Part shown: one piece after another, positions 27,322 to 36,093 of the stretch
How positions within the stretch are numbered: position 1 is the stretch's first letter
How the letters are laid out: every line of letters begins with the position of its first letter
Assembly (NCBI RefSeq): GCF_040195635.1
Contig: NZ_JBEFTX010000001.1
Coordinates: 186,001-250,000 of the forward strand
Direction: 5' to 3'
Origin: Thermasporomyces sp040195635
GTDB taxonomy: Bacteria; Actinomycetota; Actinomycetes; Propionibacteriales; Actinopolymorphaceae
Length of the DNA stretch: 64,000 nucleotides
Position numbers and translations under genes: made by a program
The notes under the pieces: generated by a model
Told to the model about the DNA's origin: nothing
What the model saw: the letters and a program-made list of their open reading frames with translations, nothing else
The model's database searches: none

Positions 27322-29748
27322 TCAGGCCAGCTCGGCGTTGACGGCCGCCCATGCCGCGATCTGTGCGCGGCAGTTGAACCCGAACTTGGTGAGGATGTTC
27401 TCGATGTGTGCCTCCGCCGTCCGGCGGGAGATGACCAGCCGGGAGGCGATCTCCTTGTTCGTCATCCCCTCCGCGACGAGTGCGGCCACCTCGCGTTCGC
27501 GTCTGGTCAGGGCCGCCGGGGCCGCGGGCCTCCGGGAAGCCGGAATTCGTACGGCGGTCGTGTCCCGCCCGGTCGACGGCACAGCGACGGGAGCGCCGCC
27601 CGCCTCCACCTGGAGATCCGCCTCGTCACTCAGTGCGAACGCGATCAGCTCCTGTTGCGGGACTGTGGCACCGATCCGCTCGGCCGCCGCGAACGCGTCC
27701 TCACCCAGGGCGACCTGGCTGCGCTGCCTGGCCTCCGCACTCCACTCGAGCAGGGTGGTGAAGCCGAAGAGCGGACGGCCGATCAGGTCCCACATCCTGC
27801 GTACGGCACCGAAGAGCACCGCGGCTCGGTGCGGGTGGGAGTCGGACGCGGCGACCCATGCCAGGACCTCGAGGCAGAAGGGGATGCCGAACTGGTCGTC
27901 CAGCTCCGCCTTCTTCCGCAACGCGTCGCCGGCGTACTTCGCAGCCTCCCGCACGTTCCCCGCTGCCCACCAGGTGACGCTGAGGTTCCACTCCGTGCAC
28001 GAGAGCGTCCAGCGTTCGTTCAGCGACACGCAGAGTTTCAGGCCGTCGGTGAGCCGGGCGACAGCACGGTCGACATCGCCGCGAAGGAAGTCGGTTCTGG
28101 CGTGTTGACCGAAGATCAGCAGTCCCGGCGCCGTCCAGGCGTCCGCCTGCCGATGCCGGGACAACGCGTCGTCGAGCAACGGCATCGCGTGCTCGAGGTC
28201 GTTGACGAAGGTCTCCGCTTCACCGAGGAACTGGCTCGCATATGTCAGGTCGGTCTCGTCGCCGAGCTGCCTGGCGAGGCCCTGACACTCACGGAGCAGG
28301 CGCCGGCTCGCCGTGTTGTCACCCTGCAGACTGGCGATCCAACCGGCCATCCACAGCGCGCGGGCGCGTTCACCACTCGGCGCGGCGTCGAGGGCAAGCG
28401 CGCGGTCCAACCAGAGCCGACCATCGCGGACGACACCACACGCGACCCAGTAGAACCACAGCGCCGACGCCATCCGCAGCCCGACCCGTGCCTCCCCTGG
28501 TTCGGTGAAGCAATAGTCGAGCGCGGCCCAGATGTTCGATCGCTCGGCCCGTAGCCGCGCCATCCACTCGGCCTGGCGTGGACCGCACGAGTCGGCGTCG
28601 GACTGCTCGGCGATCCGCAGGTAGTAGTCGCGATGCCCGCGCCGGACGGTGGCCTCCTCGCCGCTGGCGACGAGCTGCTCCTGGCCGTAGTGCCGGATCG
28701 TCTCCAGCATCCGGTATCTCGCCGCCCGCCCGGTGTGGTCGCAGCTGAGGATGGACTTGTCCACGAGTCCCGTCACGCCGGCGAAGACGTCCTCCTGGGA
28801 CAGGCCCTCGCCTGCGCAGACGCTCTCCACCGCGTCAAGGTCGAACCCGCCGGCGAACACCGAGCACCGTGCCCACAGCAACCGCTCGGTCTCGGTGCAG
28901 AGGTCGAAGCTCCACTCCACCGCCGCACGCAACGACCTGTGCCGGCCCTGCGCGTCATGCTGACCGTCCGTCAGCAGCCGGAAGCGATCCTCCAACCGCG
29001 CGAGGATCTGCTCCGCCGACAACATCCGCATCCGGACCGCCGCGAGTTCGATGGCGAGAGGTACGCCGTCCAGACGCTGGCAGAGCCGGGCGACGGTCGC
29101 CTCGTTGTCGCCGTTGACGGAGAAGCCGGGCGACACGGCCGCGGCTCGGTCCTCGAAGAGCATCAGAGCCTCGTGCCGGCGGGCCGGTAACCGACCTGTC
29201 GCCTCCCCCGCAAGCCGAGAAACGGCCATGGTCCCCGCGGCGGTCTCGGTAGGAAATGCCAAAGGAGGAACGCGCCAACTGTGTTCACCGGAAATACCGA
29301 GTGATTCCCGACTGGTCGCCAGTATCCGTACCTTTGGTGCCGCCGACAAAAGGCGCGTCACGAGTTCGCCGCATCCGTCGAGAACATGTTCGCAGTTGTC
29401 CAGAATGAGCAACATTCGCTTGTCTGCGAGATAGCGCAACAGTACCGACTCGATATTGCGAACTGACCGGTCGCGGACATCCAGTGCGGCCGCGACCGCC
29501 TGTCCGACGAGCAGCGGGTCTCTGAGTTTCGCGAGCTCGATCAGACACGCACCGTCAGGGAAAGCTCGGCGGAGCTCACGACCGACGTGCATGGCCAACC
29601 GGGACTTGCCGACCCCTCCAAACCCGGTCAACGTCACCAGTCGCGCCGCTGACAAGAGGCGCTTGACGTCCGCCACCGCCTGGCGGCGACCGACGAATGT
29701 CGTCACCTCGCAGGGAAGAGCACCGTGCCCTGAGGGAAATGTCTGCAT
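27322..29748 (-). CDS. Large LuxR-type regulator with NTPase and TPR-like domains
   Basis: 808 residues. A STAND/AAA-type NTPase opens the protein: Walker A TGFGGVGKSRL at 41-51, Walker B MLLILDNCEHV, sensor ILATSRESLGISG. A helical, TPR-like middle region follows (about 350-700, Ala/Leu-rich with LWMAGWIASLQGDNTASRRLL). The C-terminal LuxR helix-turn-helix is LTRREREVAALVAEGMTNKE to the end. Such proteins are ligand-gated activators; the ligand is unknown. It ends 83 bp upstream of the S9 peptidase, which it could control. Start ATG 29748. Confidence 0.92.
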   Translation of the reverse strand: MQTFPSGHGALPCEVTTFVGRRQAVADVKRLLSAARLVTLTGFGGVGKSRLAMHVGRELRRAFPDGACLIELAKLRDPLLVGQAVAAALDVRDRSVRNIESVLLRYLADKRMLLILDNCEHVLDGCGELVTRLLSAAPKVRILATSRESLGISGEHSWRVPPLAFPTETAAGTMAVSRLAGEATGRLPARRHEALMLFEDRAAAVSPGFSVNGDNEATVARLCQRLDGVPLAIELAAVRMRMLSAEQILARLEDRFRLLTDGQHDAQGRHRSLRAAVEWSFDLCTETERLLWARCSVFAGGFDLDAVESVCAGEGLSQEDVFAGVTGLVDKSILSCDHTGRAARYRMLETIRHYGQEQLVASGEEATVRRGHRDYYLRIAEQSDADSCGPRQAEWMARLRAERSNIWAALDYCFTEPGEARVGLRMASALWFYWVACGVVRDGRLWLDRALALDAAPSGERARALWMAGWIASLQGDNTASRRLLRECQGLARQLGDETDLTYASQFLGEAETFVNDLEHAMPLLDDALSRHRQADAWTAPGLLIFGQHARTDFLRGDVDRAVARLTDGLKLCVSLNERWTLSCTEWNLSVTWWAAGNVREAAKYAGDALRKKAELDDQFGIPFCLEVLAWVAASDSHPHRAAVLFGAVRRMWDLIGRPLFGFTTLLEWSAEARQRSQVALGEDAFAAAERIGATVPQQELIAFALSDEADLQVEAGGAPVAVPSTGRDTTAVRIPASRRPAAPAALTRREREVAALVAEGMTNKEIASRLVISRRTAEAHIENILTKFGFNCRAQIAAWAAVNAELA

Positions 29749-29943
29749 CGCGTGTTTACTCAGCAGTGTCCGTGGTCACCCAAGGAAGGGAGCCGGCCAT
29801 TTCCGCGGTTTGTTTCCCCGTCATGCGCCGGCCATATCCAGGTCATCGTAGCGACACATTTCCAGATGTCGATTTCCGCGGCCGACTTCGTGGGGGAACC
29901 CTCGCGGCCGACTTCCTGCGGGCTTCCTGCGAGAAGGAGCGTG

Positions 29944-31023
29944 TCAGTCGGCGCCACAGGCGGCGGGGCGCGGTCCACGAAGATTGGCGCAACAGCCCGC
30001 CGGACAGTCACCCCACGCCGGCCCGAGCAGACCTTCGACCGCGCCGGCCGGCGGTTGGGCGATCTCTCCGCGGGCCATCGCGATCCGCTCGAGCACGAGT
30101 TCGCGCACCATCGCGACGAACCGCCGGTCGACACCGGGCGTGGGAACGCGCGCGAACGCCAGCCCCATCCGTTCGGCGGTTGCCCTCGCCTCGGTGTCCA
30201 GGTCGTACATCACTTCCATATGGTCGGAAACGAAACCGATGGGTACGACGGCGACGCCGGGCACGCCCTTGTCGGCGAGAGTGGCGAGGTGGTCGTTGAT
30301 GTCGGGCTCGAGCCACGGCATGGCGGGCGGACCCGAGCGGCTGCAGTAGGCGAGGTCCCAGTCGAGGCGGGTGCCGATGCGCTCCGCCACCGTGGCGGCG
30401 ACGACCGCGGACACGTCACGGTGCTCGGCGACGTAGCGACCGCCGTCCGGGCCGCTCGCGTCGTTCATCGCCTCGGGGATCGAGTGGGTCACGAACACCA
30501 CGCGAGCGCCCACGGGCAGCCGAGCCAACGCCTCCTGCGTACCGTCGACGAACGGCGCGACGAAGCCCGGCCGGTTGAAGTAGTGCGGAAGTCGGGTCAA
30601 CTCCGGCGCCCCCTCACCGACCTCCGCGAGGGCTGCCGCGAGGTCCTCGCGATACTGCCGGCAGCCCGAGTACGACGCGTAGGCACTGGTCAGCAGGCAC
30701 ACCACCCGCCTGGCGCCAGCGTCACGGAGCTCGCGCAGGGCGTCGACGAGGTAGGGGTCCCAGTTCCGGTTTCCCCAGAAGACGGGGAGGTCGAGCCCGC
30801 TCGCGGAGAACTCGTCGACGAGCGCCTGACGCAGCGCCCGGCACTGGTCGTTGATCGGGCTCCGCCCCCCGAAGAGGTCGTAGTGTGCGCCGACCTCGGC
30901 GAGGCGTTCGCGCGGAATGCCCCGACCGCGTGTGACGTTCTCGAGGAACGGCAGGACGTCCGCCGGCTTCTCCGGACCCCCGAAGGACACCAGCAGGAGA
31001 GCATCGAACGGTTCGGCCGCCAT
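29944..31023 (-). CDS. hemH: Ferrochelatase (actinobacterial, probably coproporphyrin ferrochelatase)
   Basis: 359 residues. Inserts Fe2+ into the porphyrin. In Actinobacteria the family acts on coproporphyrin III before heme formation (the CpfC route), which is family knowledge and not visible here. Signatures: LLVSFGGPEKPADVLPFLEN, YDLFGGRSPINDQC, LLTSAYASYSGCRQY, FVTHSIPEAMN and YCSRSGPP. The C-terminal GDCPAGCCANLRGPRPAACG supplies cysteines for the [2Fe-2S] cluster typical of actinobacterial enzymes. Divergent from an MFS gene across a 96-bp gap with a palindrome; possibly leaderless (GAATAT six bases before the ATG). Confidence 0.95.
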   Translation of the reverse strand: MAAEPFDALLLVSFGGPEKPADVLPFLENVTRGRGIPRERLAEVGAHYDLFGGRSPINDQCRALRQALVDEFSASGLDLPVFWGNRNWDPYLVDALRELRDAGARRVVCLLTSAYASYSGCRQYREDLAAALAEVGEGAPELTRLPHYFNRPGFVAPFVDGTQEALARLPVGARVVFVTHSIPEAMNDASGPDGGRYVAEHRDVSAVVAATVAERIGTRLDWDLAYCSRSGPPAMPWLEPDINDHLATLADKGVPGVAVVPIGFVSDHMEVMYDLDTEARATAERMGLAFARVPTPGVDRRFVAMVRELVLERIAMARGEIAQPPAGAVEGLLGPAWGDCPAGCCANLRGPRPAACGAD

Positions 31024-31062
31024 GGGTCGATATTCCCAGGCGGTCTGTCGGTGCCCGTCGTT

Positions 31063-31093
31063 AGGGTGAACGAACTCGAGTCCAGTTCACCCT
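31063..31093. promoter_or_regulatory. Palindrome in the hemH-MFS divergent promoter
   Basis: AGGGTGAAC at 31063-31071 is repeated inverted at 31085-31093 with a 13-base spacer. A second symmetric pair, GAACT/AGTTC, lies inside. It occupies the middle of the only space available for both promoters, so it is a good operator candidate. The regulator is unknown. Confidence 0.6.
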
Positions 31094-31119
31094 TCGAGCA
31101 TTTGCGAGCCCCTGGTCAC

Positions 31120-32343
31120 ATGTTCACGCCCTACCGCACGATCCTGAGCCTGCCCGGCAGTCTCGCGTTCTCGGCGATCGGGTGGTACGCCCGACTTCCG
31201 ATGTCGATGACCGGCATCGGCCTCGTGCTCCTGGTGTCGGCGGTGAGCGGCTCCTACGGCCTCGCCGGCTCCGTCGCGGCAGCCTTCATCGTCGCGCAGG
31301 CGGTCACGGCTCCGGTGCAGGCGCGGCTGGTCGACCGCTTCGGCCAAGGCCGCGTCATCCCGCCGCTCGCTCTCCTCAACGCGGTGTCGATGGGTGGCGT
31401 CATCGTCGCCGTCCAGGCCGGCAACGGCTCGCCGGTGCCGCAGCTCATCGCGGCCGTCTCGGGTGCCACCAGCCCGCTGATCGGTTCGTTCGTGCGGGCC
31501 CGCTGGACGCACGTCCTGGAGGGCCGGCCCGGGTTACACACCGCGTTCGCGCTCGAGGCACTGATCGACGAACTGGTGTTCATGATCGGCCCACCCTTCA
31601 TCACCCTGCTCGCCACCTCGATCAGCCCCGTCGCCGGACTTGCGGCGGCGGTGTTCGCCGGACTCTCCGGGGCACTGCTGCTCGCCGTCCAGCGACGCAC
31701 GGAACCTCCGGTGCACCAGGTCCGGGCGGGGCAGGGCAGGAAACCTGCTCTGGGCTGGCCGAACCTCGGACCGCTCGTCGTCGCGAGCGCCGGTCTCGGC
31801 GTCCTCTTCGGCAGTGCCGAGGTGGTCGTCGTGGCCGTCGCGTCGGAGGGCGGCCAGCGCGCGCTGTCCGGCGTGCTGCTCGGGGTCTGGGCGACGGGAA
31901 GCATGCTCGCCGCGCTCGTCATCGGCACGCTGCGGCTGCGTACCCCACCCCATGTCCGGCTCCGGGTGAGTGCGGCGGTGCTCGCCGTCACCCTGATCCC
32001 GATGCCGTTCATCGGTCACCTCGGCATCCTCGGGGTCGTCATGTTCCTCGCCGGGTTCGCCATCTCACCGACTCTGGTCGCCGTGATGGCGGTGATCGAG
32101 CGCACGGTGCCCGCGTCGCGACTGACCGAGGGCATGGCGTGGACGCACACCGGAGTGGCAGCGGGGGTCGCGGCGGGCGCGGCGATCGCCGGACTGGTCG
32201 TGGACGCCGCCGGCGGACGCGCGGGGTTCTTCGTCCCGCTCGTCGCGGCCGTCGCCACCGCCCTCGTCACACTCGCCGGCCGCGCGCCAGGCCCGCGGGT
32301 TTCCTCGCCCGAAGACGCTAGCCTTGCCCGATCCGCGGCCTGA
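31120..32343 (+). CDS. MFS transporter
   Basis: 407 residues from ATG 31120, the first start after the operator region. About twelve membrane helices. The first loop carries RLVDRFGQGRVIPPLALLNA, a variant of the MFS loop 2-3 motif. A central hydrophilic loop (AVQRRTEPPVHQVRAGQGRK) separates the two halves. The strong small-residue bias (Ala/Gly/Val) resembles actinobacterial sugar or drug efflux carriers; no substrate can be assigned. Divergent from hemH. Confidence 0.88.
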   Translation: MFTPYRTILSLPGSLAFSAIGWYARLPMSMTGIGLVLLVSAVSGSYGLAGSVAAAFIVAQAVTAPVQARLVDRFGQGRVIPPLALLNAVSMGGVIVAVQAGNGSPVPQLIAAVSGATSPLIGSFVRARWTHVLEGRPGLHTAFALEALIDELVFMIGPPFITLLATSISPVAGLAAAVFAGLSGALLLAVQRRTEPPVHQVRAGQGRKPALGWPNLGPLVVASAGLGVLFGSAEVVVVAVASEGGQRALSGVLLGVWATGSMLAALVIGTLRLRTPPHVRLRVSAAVLAVTLIPMPFIGHLGILGVVMFLAGFAISPTLVAVMAVIERTVPASRLTEGMAWTHTGVAAGVAAGAAIAGLVVDAAGGRAGFFVPLVAAVATALVTLAGRAPGPRVSSPEDASLARSAA

Positions 32344-32453
32344 TTAATCCAAAGCCTGCCCAAGGACCTCCGATGTCCACGGCGCGCTGCCTGGCGTCGC
32401 CCTCCCGAGCCAGGAGAGACTAGACGGGCTCGAGAAGTGGGGAGGCGGAGACG

Positions 32454-33605
32454 ATGCGCGACGTCAAGCTGGTACGTCTCAGCGATGACGGCACCCATCT
32501 GGTCCTGACTCACGAGCGCACTGGCGAGGAGTTCGCGCTACGCGTCGACGATCGACTACGGGGAGCAGTGGTGAGTGATCGGGCCCGGCAAGGTGCATTG
32601 CCGCTGGAGCGGCAGAGCCGGCTTCGTCCCAAGGAGATCCAGGCCCGCCTGCGGGCCGGTGAGTCCTCAGAGGACATCGCGGCGGCGGCTGACGTGCCGA
32701 TCGAACGCATCCTGCGCTACGCCGGCCCGGTGCTCGCCGAGCGTGAGTACATCGCCGAGCAGGCCCGCCGCTGTGCACTCCGCCGCAATGGCCGCGACGG
32801 GCCCGGCCAGATTCTCGACGAAGCGGTCGGCAAGCGTCTCGACGAGTTGCAGGTGGGCCGTGACCACGCGAGCTGGGACGCCTGGCGGAGCAGCGAGGGA
32901 CGTTGGGTGGTGGCCGTGTCGTTCGGCCTCGGCGGCACCGACCACAAGGCGACGTTCCGCTACGACCCGCTCGGCCGGGTGGTCACGTCCGCGGATGACA
33001 TCGCCAGGGCTCTCGTCGGCGAGGCCACCCAGCCGGTTCCGGGGCTGACGCCCGAGCTGGCGCCAGGGTTCGGGCCCTCCCCTGACGACGCCGATGAACG
33101 ACACCGCTCCGCGACGGGTCGTTCCACCCGAGACGGTCACCGGCTGCGGCTCGCACCCGTTCCTTCGCCGGACCCGGGCGTCACCCCGGCCGAGCCGGCC
33201 CTTGAGCTTCCCGAGACCGAGGACACGATCGACCTGTCGCAGACCCTGGCCGCCCGTGGGTCTGGGCCCAAGCCACAGCCGGGGCGGAACACGTCCGGCG
33301 AGCACCGACCCGACGCCGGTCCGCCAACCCCGGACTCCGGGGAGCTCGCCCCGGACGAGATGCCCGATCTTGATGATCCGCTCAACAGCGAGCGCGTCGA
33401 GGAACCTGCCGTCGCATCCCGGGCCGAGCCGGCTCCCCCGCCCGCCGCCGAGCGGTCCAACGGCAGCGAGCAGGCCACACCGCGTCGGGCCCGCTCGACC
33501 GCCGAGGCACGGCGCAAGCGGGCCCGCTCGAGCGGCCGTCGGGGTTCGGTTCCCAGCTGGGACGACATCCTCTTCGGCGGCGGTGGCCGCGAGGCCAAGG
33601 ACTAG
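32454..33605 (+). CDS. sepH: SepH, cell-division regulator that activates FtsZ assembly
   Basis: 383 residues. The N-terminal DUF3071 domain (1-about 180) starts MRDVKLVRLSDDGTHLVL and contains the helix-turn-helix (RLRPKEIQARLRAGESSEDI and ADVPIERILRYAGPVLAERE) needed for FtsZ interaction. A long disordered Pro/Asp/Glu-rich region follows, then a basic C-terminus (RRARSTAEARRKRARSSGRR) ending VPSWDDILFG, a conserved motif that contacts FtsZ in characterised SepH. Start ATG with GGAGGCGGAG upstream. Followed by a hairpin terminator at 33619. Confidence 0.95.
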   Translation: MRDVKLVRLSDDGTHLVLTHERTGEEFALRVDDRLRGAVVSDRARQGALPLERQSRLRPKEIQARLRAGESSEDIAAAADVPIERILRYAGPVLAEREYIAEQARRCALRRNGRDGPGQILDEAVGKRLDELQVGRDHASWDAWRSSEGRWVVAVSFGLGGTDHKATFRYDPLGRVVTSADDIARALVGEATQPVPGLTPELAPGFGPSPDDADERHRSATGRSTRDGHRLRLAPVPSPDPGVTPAEPALELPETEDTIDLSQTLAARGSGPKPQPGRNTSGEHRPDAGPPTPDSGELAPDEMPDLDDPLNSERVEEPAVASRAEPAPPPAAERSNGSEQATPRRARSTAEARRKRARSSGRRGSVPSWDDILFGGGGREAKD

Positions 33606-33618
33606 GTCGGGTCCGCCT

Positions 33619-33647
33619 CCCTTGGGCAGAGGACCCCTGCCCAAGGG
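33619..33647. terminator. Terminator after sepH
   Basis: CCCTTGGGCAG pairs perfectly with 33637-33647 (11 bp) around a seven-base loop, 14 bp after the sepH stop. It isolates the following leader-peptide transcript. Confidence 0.8.
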
Positions 33648-33678
33648 GTACGCGCATGCCGCTGGCACAATGGCCGCC

Positions 33679-33717
33679 ATGCGTTCACGCGTCACTTGTC
33701 GCTGTTGTTGTCGCTGA
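33679..33717 (+). CDS. Twelve-residue poly-cysteine leader peptide
   Basis: The frame reads MRSRVTCRCCCR-stop, with four cysteine codons (all TGT) among twelve and three in a row just before the last Arg. CACAAT lies seven bases before the ATG, so the mRNA would be leaderless. In mycobacteria, leaderless ORFs rich in cysteine codons are cysteine-responsive attenuators: ribosome stalling at scarce Cys-tRNA switches the downstream structure. The composition and context here match that class. The controlled gene should be the 174-residue protein starting at 33826. Confidence 0.75.
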   Translation: MRSRVTCRCCCR

Positions 33718-33723
33718 GCCACC

Positions 33724-33771
33724 CCAGGTTCCGCGGCTTTTGTGCCGGTATTCGCCGGCCTCGCGACCTGG
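33724..33771 (+). promoter_or_regulatory. Folded leader downstream of the cysteine peptide
   Basis: CCAGGT plus CGCG (33724-33735, two-base bulge) pair with CGCG plus ACCTGG (33762-33771). Inside is a second hairpin, GCCGG (33744-33748) with CCGGC (33755-33759). It starts seven bases after the leader stop codon, where a ribosome stalled on the Cys codons could alter it. No T-run, so it may block ribosomes or Rho access instead of terminating directly. Confidence 0.5.
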
Positions 33772-33825
33772 TCCTCATCCAAGGGATCGATGCACCCGCG
33801 ACCAGCAGCTTCAAGGACGTTCGTG

Positions 33826-34350
33826 ATGAATTTCGCCGACTGGACCCGCGCGCTTTCCGAGCGCGGGCTCACCATCGTCGCACCCACCCATCCCACGCCG
33901 ATCCAGGTCTGCGCCCTGATCCCGGACGGCGGCCTGGTCCTGTTCCGGTGCCGCGGCACCCGGGTCACCATGGAGCGCCACCCGGAGTCGGCTCTCTTCG
34001 TCGCGGCCCCCGTCGCCAGCCGCGGATGCGACTGCGGCCGCAGCCATGACGACGGCCCGGTCAGTTCCTCCGACGCTCCGCGCTACATCGTCCCCGTCGA
34101 TGCGCGGCCGGCTCAGATCGTGGCGTACGACGGAATGAGGGATCGCGGCTGGTGCGGCCACGAGGCAGGGCTCCTCGGGCCCGACGAGGCCGCACCGCTG
34201 TTCGACACGCTGTGGCACCGACTGCTTCGCGGCCGTTCCCGAGACGGACTCGACGCCTGGGACGCGCGGGAGGCCGGCGGTCGTCTTGAGTGGGCTCAGC
34301 GCGAGGTGGTCCGCATCCGCATGCAGGGCCTCGCGGGGTCGTCGTTGTAG
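33826..34350 (+). CDS. Uncharacterised protein downstream of the cysteine leader
   Basis: 174 residues from ATG 33826, preceded by AAGGA. A mixed alpha/beta sequence without a recognisable domain. It contains the cluster RGCDCGRSHDD (two cysteines, one histidine) around residue 65, and further WCGHE, which could bind metal. Strong GC3 bias supports coding. The leader ORF upstream predicts expression under cysteine shortage. Its last 55 bp overlap, antisense, the end of the convergent uridine kinase gene, so the two transcripts collide. Confidence 0.7.
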   Translation: MNFADWTRALSERGLTIVAPTHPTPIQVCALIPDGGLVLFRCRGTRVTMERHPESALFVAAPVASRGCDCGRSHDDGPVSSSDAPRYIVPVDARPAQIVAYDGMRDRGWCGHEAGLLGPDEAAPLFDTLWHRLLRGRSRDGLDAWDAREAGGRLEWAQREVVRIRMQGLAGSSL

Positions 34351-34976
34351 ACGACGCCGTCCGCCTGGTACGCCGGTCGCTCGGCGGCGAGGTAGAGCCG
34401 TTGGCCGGGGAGGTAGCGCGCGTGGTAGCGGCGCTTCACCTGCGCGACGTCGCCGAACAGGTCCGCGTCACGCCGGGTCGCACGGCGCAGGATCTCGGCG
34501 AAACCGACCGAGACGAACAGGCGGAGGTCCCACGCGGCTCGCAACTCCGGGCGGAGCAGGAATACGCCGTCGAAGACCAGGACTGAGTCCGGCACTGCCA
34601 TGACGGGCGGCGTCTCGACCGGGCAGTCAGCGCGGTAGTCGTAGACCGCGGAGCGATACCGCAGGTCACCGTCCGGTCCGAGCGGATCCAGCAGGAACGT
34701 ACGTACGGCCGATGTGTCGAAGGAGTCCGCGTAGTAGCCGTACGGCGACAGCTCACCCCGCTGTCGGCGAATTGCCCGAGGCCGGTGGAACCCGTCGATC
34801 GACCCGCGGATCACGTGCCGACGCCGCGCCCGGAGCACGTCGGCGAGCTCGTTGGCCAGCGTGGTCTTGCCTGCCGCATCCACGCCATCGATCGCCACCC
34901 GTACCGGATGAGGTCGGCGGACTGCCTCGATGAGGTCGGCGAGCCTGGTCAGGAGTTCGGTCCGTGCGGCGCTCAC
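34296..34976 (-). CDS. Uridine kinase-like P-loop kinase
   Basis: 226 residues from the GTG at 34976, whose GTGA overlaps the sulfurtransferase stop. Walker A is DGVDAAGKTTLANEL, followed by the substrate loop GSIDGFHRPRAIRRQ with the catalytic Asp, and a DGVFLLRPEL strand like the uridine kinase/phosphoribulokinase family. It would phosphorylate uridine or a similar small hydroxyl compound with ATP. The C-terminal YNDDPARPCMRM is typical of the actinobacterial branch. The 55-bp convergent overlap at its end is unusual. Confidence 0.88.
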   Translation of the reverse strand: MSAARTELLTRLADLIEAVRRPHPVRVAIDGVDAAGKTTLANELADVLRARRRHVIRGSIDGFHRPRAIRRQRGELSPYGYYADSFDTSAVRTFLLDPLGPDGDLRYRSAVYDYRADCPVETPPVMAVPDSVLVFDGVFLLRPELRAAWDLRLFVSVGFAEILRRATRRDADLFGDVAQVKRRYHARYLPGQRLYLAAERPAYQADGVVYNDDPARPCMRMRTTSR

Positions 34977-35914
34977 CCCTGACGCTCGCCACCCCGCGCG
35001 TGCTCCGCGAACCACCCGCCGGTCGGTGGGCTCTGCTGTGCCCCTGGTTGGGCACCGGGCGGATCCGGATGCGTGCCCGTCGCCACGGGACGGCTCGGGT
35101 CGGACACCCAGTCCGACCATGAGCCGACATACAGCGCGGCCGGGATTCCGGCCAGTTCGAGCGCGAGCACCTCGTGGGCAGCGCTCACGCCGGATCCGCA
35201 GTAGACGCCGACCGGGCTCTCGGGCTTCACACCCAGGCCGGCGAACCGCTTCCGCAGCTCCGCGGCGGCGCGAAAACCGCCTGAGCCACTGGTGTTGCCG
35301 TCGGTGGGTGCGTTCAGGGCTCCTGGAATATGGCCCGCAACCGGGTCGACCAGCTCGCTCTCGCCGCGGTACCGCTCCCCCGCCCGGGCATCGAGCAGCA
35401 CGCCCTCGCGTGCCATCCGTGCGGCACCGTCGGCGTCGAGCAGGGCCATCCCACCCGGTTGCGCTTCGAAGTCACCTGGCGCGACGTCCGGCGTGGTCGA
35501 CTCGACCTGCAGGCCGGCCGCCATCCATGCGGGGAAGCCGCCGTCGAGAAACTGGACCGCCGGGTGGCCGAAGTACCGAAGGCACCACCATGCTCGGGCG
35601 GGACCGAAGCCGTCCTGCTCGCCATAGACCACGACCGGTCGGTCGGCCCACACCCCCGCCTGCCGCATGGCCTGGGAGAATGCCTCCGCATCCGGCAGCG
35701 GATGCCGGCCCCCGCCATAGCGTTGCCCGGACCCGCCGGGCGGAGCGGACAGGTCCTTGTCGAGGTCGACAAACCGGGCGCCAGGAATGTGGCCGACGTC
35801 GTACCGGCTCCGACCTGGTGGTCCGGTCAGCGCCCACCGGACGTCGAGCACGGCCGGCGGCCGGTCCGACCGCAGGGTTTCGGACAGCTCGGAGACTGAG
35901 ATCAGCGCACTCAC
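34973..35914 (-). CDS. Two-domain rhodanese sulfurtransferase (thiosulfate or 3-mercaptopyruvate)
   Basis: 313 residues from the GTG at 35914 (VSALISVSELSETL) with GGAAGA nine bases upstream; ATG 35944 is the alternative. Domain 1 (about 5-130: VLDVRWALTGPPGRSRYDVG, HIPGARFVDLD) lacks a catalytic cysteine. Domain 2 carries the persulfide cysteine in VYCGSGVSAAHEV. The CG-S/T-G loop resembles 3-mercaptopyruvate sulfurtransferases more than rhodaneses, pointing to cysteine breakdown. The sulfur link fits the nearby poly-cysteine leader. Coupled to the kinase gene by a 4-bp overlap. Confidence 0.92.
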   Translation of the reverse strand: MSALISVSELSETLRSDRPPAVLDVRWALTGPPGRSRYDVGHIPGARFVDLDKDLSAPPGGSGQRYGGGRHPLPDAEAFSQAMRQAGVWADRPVVVYGEQDGFGPARAWWCLRYFGHPAVQFLDGGFPAWMAAGLQVESTTPDVAPGDFEAQPGGMALLDADGAARMAREGVLLDARAGERYRGESELVDPVAGHIPGALNAPTDGNTSGSGGFRAAAELRKRFAGLGVKPESPVGVYCGSGVSAAHEVLALELAGIPAALYVGSWSDWVSDPSRPVATGTHPDPPGAQPGAQQSPPTGGWFAEHARGGERQG

Positions 35915-36093
35915 GGCACGCAGTCTTCCAAATCCGCTCGCCATGCCACACACAACCCGCGGGCTCGGGAACCGCTGATCCTCGCCATGACCGATCGCTA
36001 CCCTCGCGCGGACCACCGCCCTCGTGACGAGGCCGCATCTGACAGGCTGCTCCGAAGTGCTGTCGACGGGCGCGGCGAGAAGGAGTGGCATCG

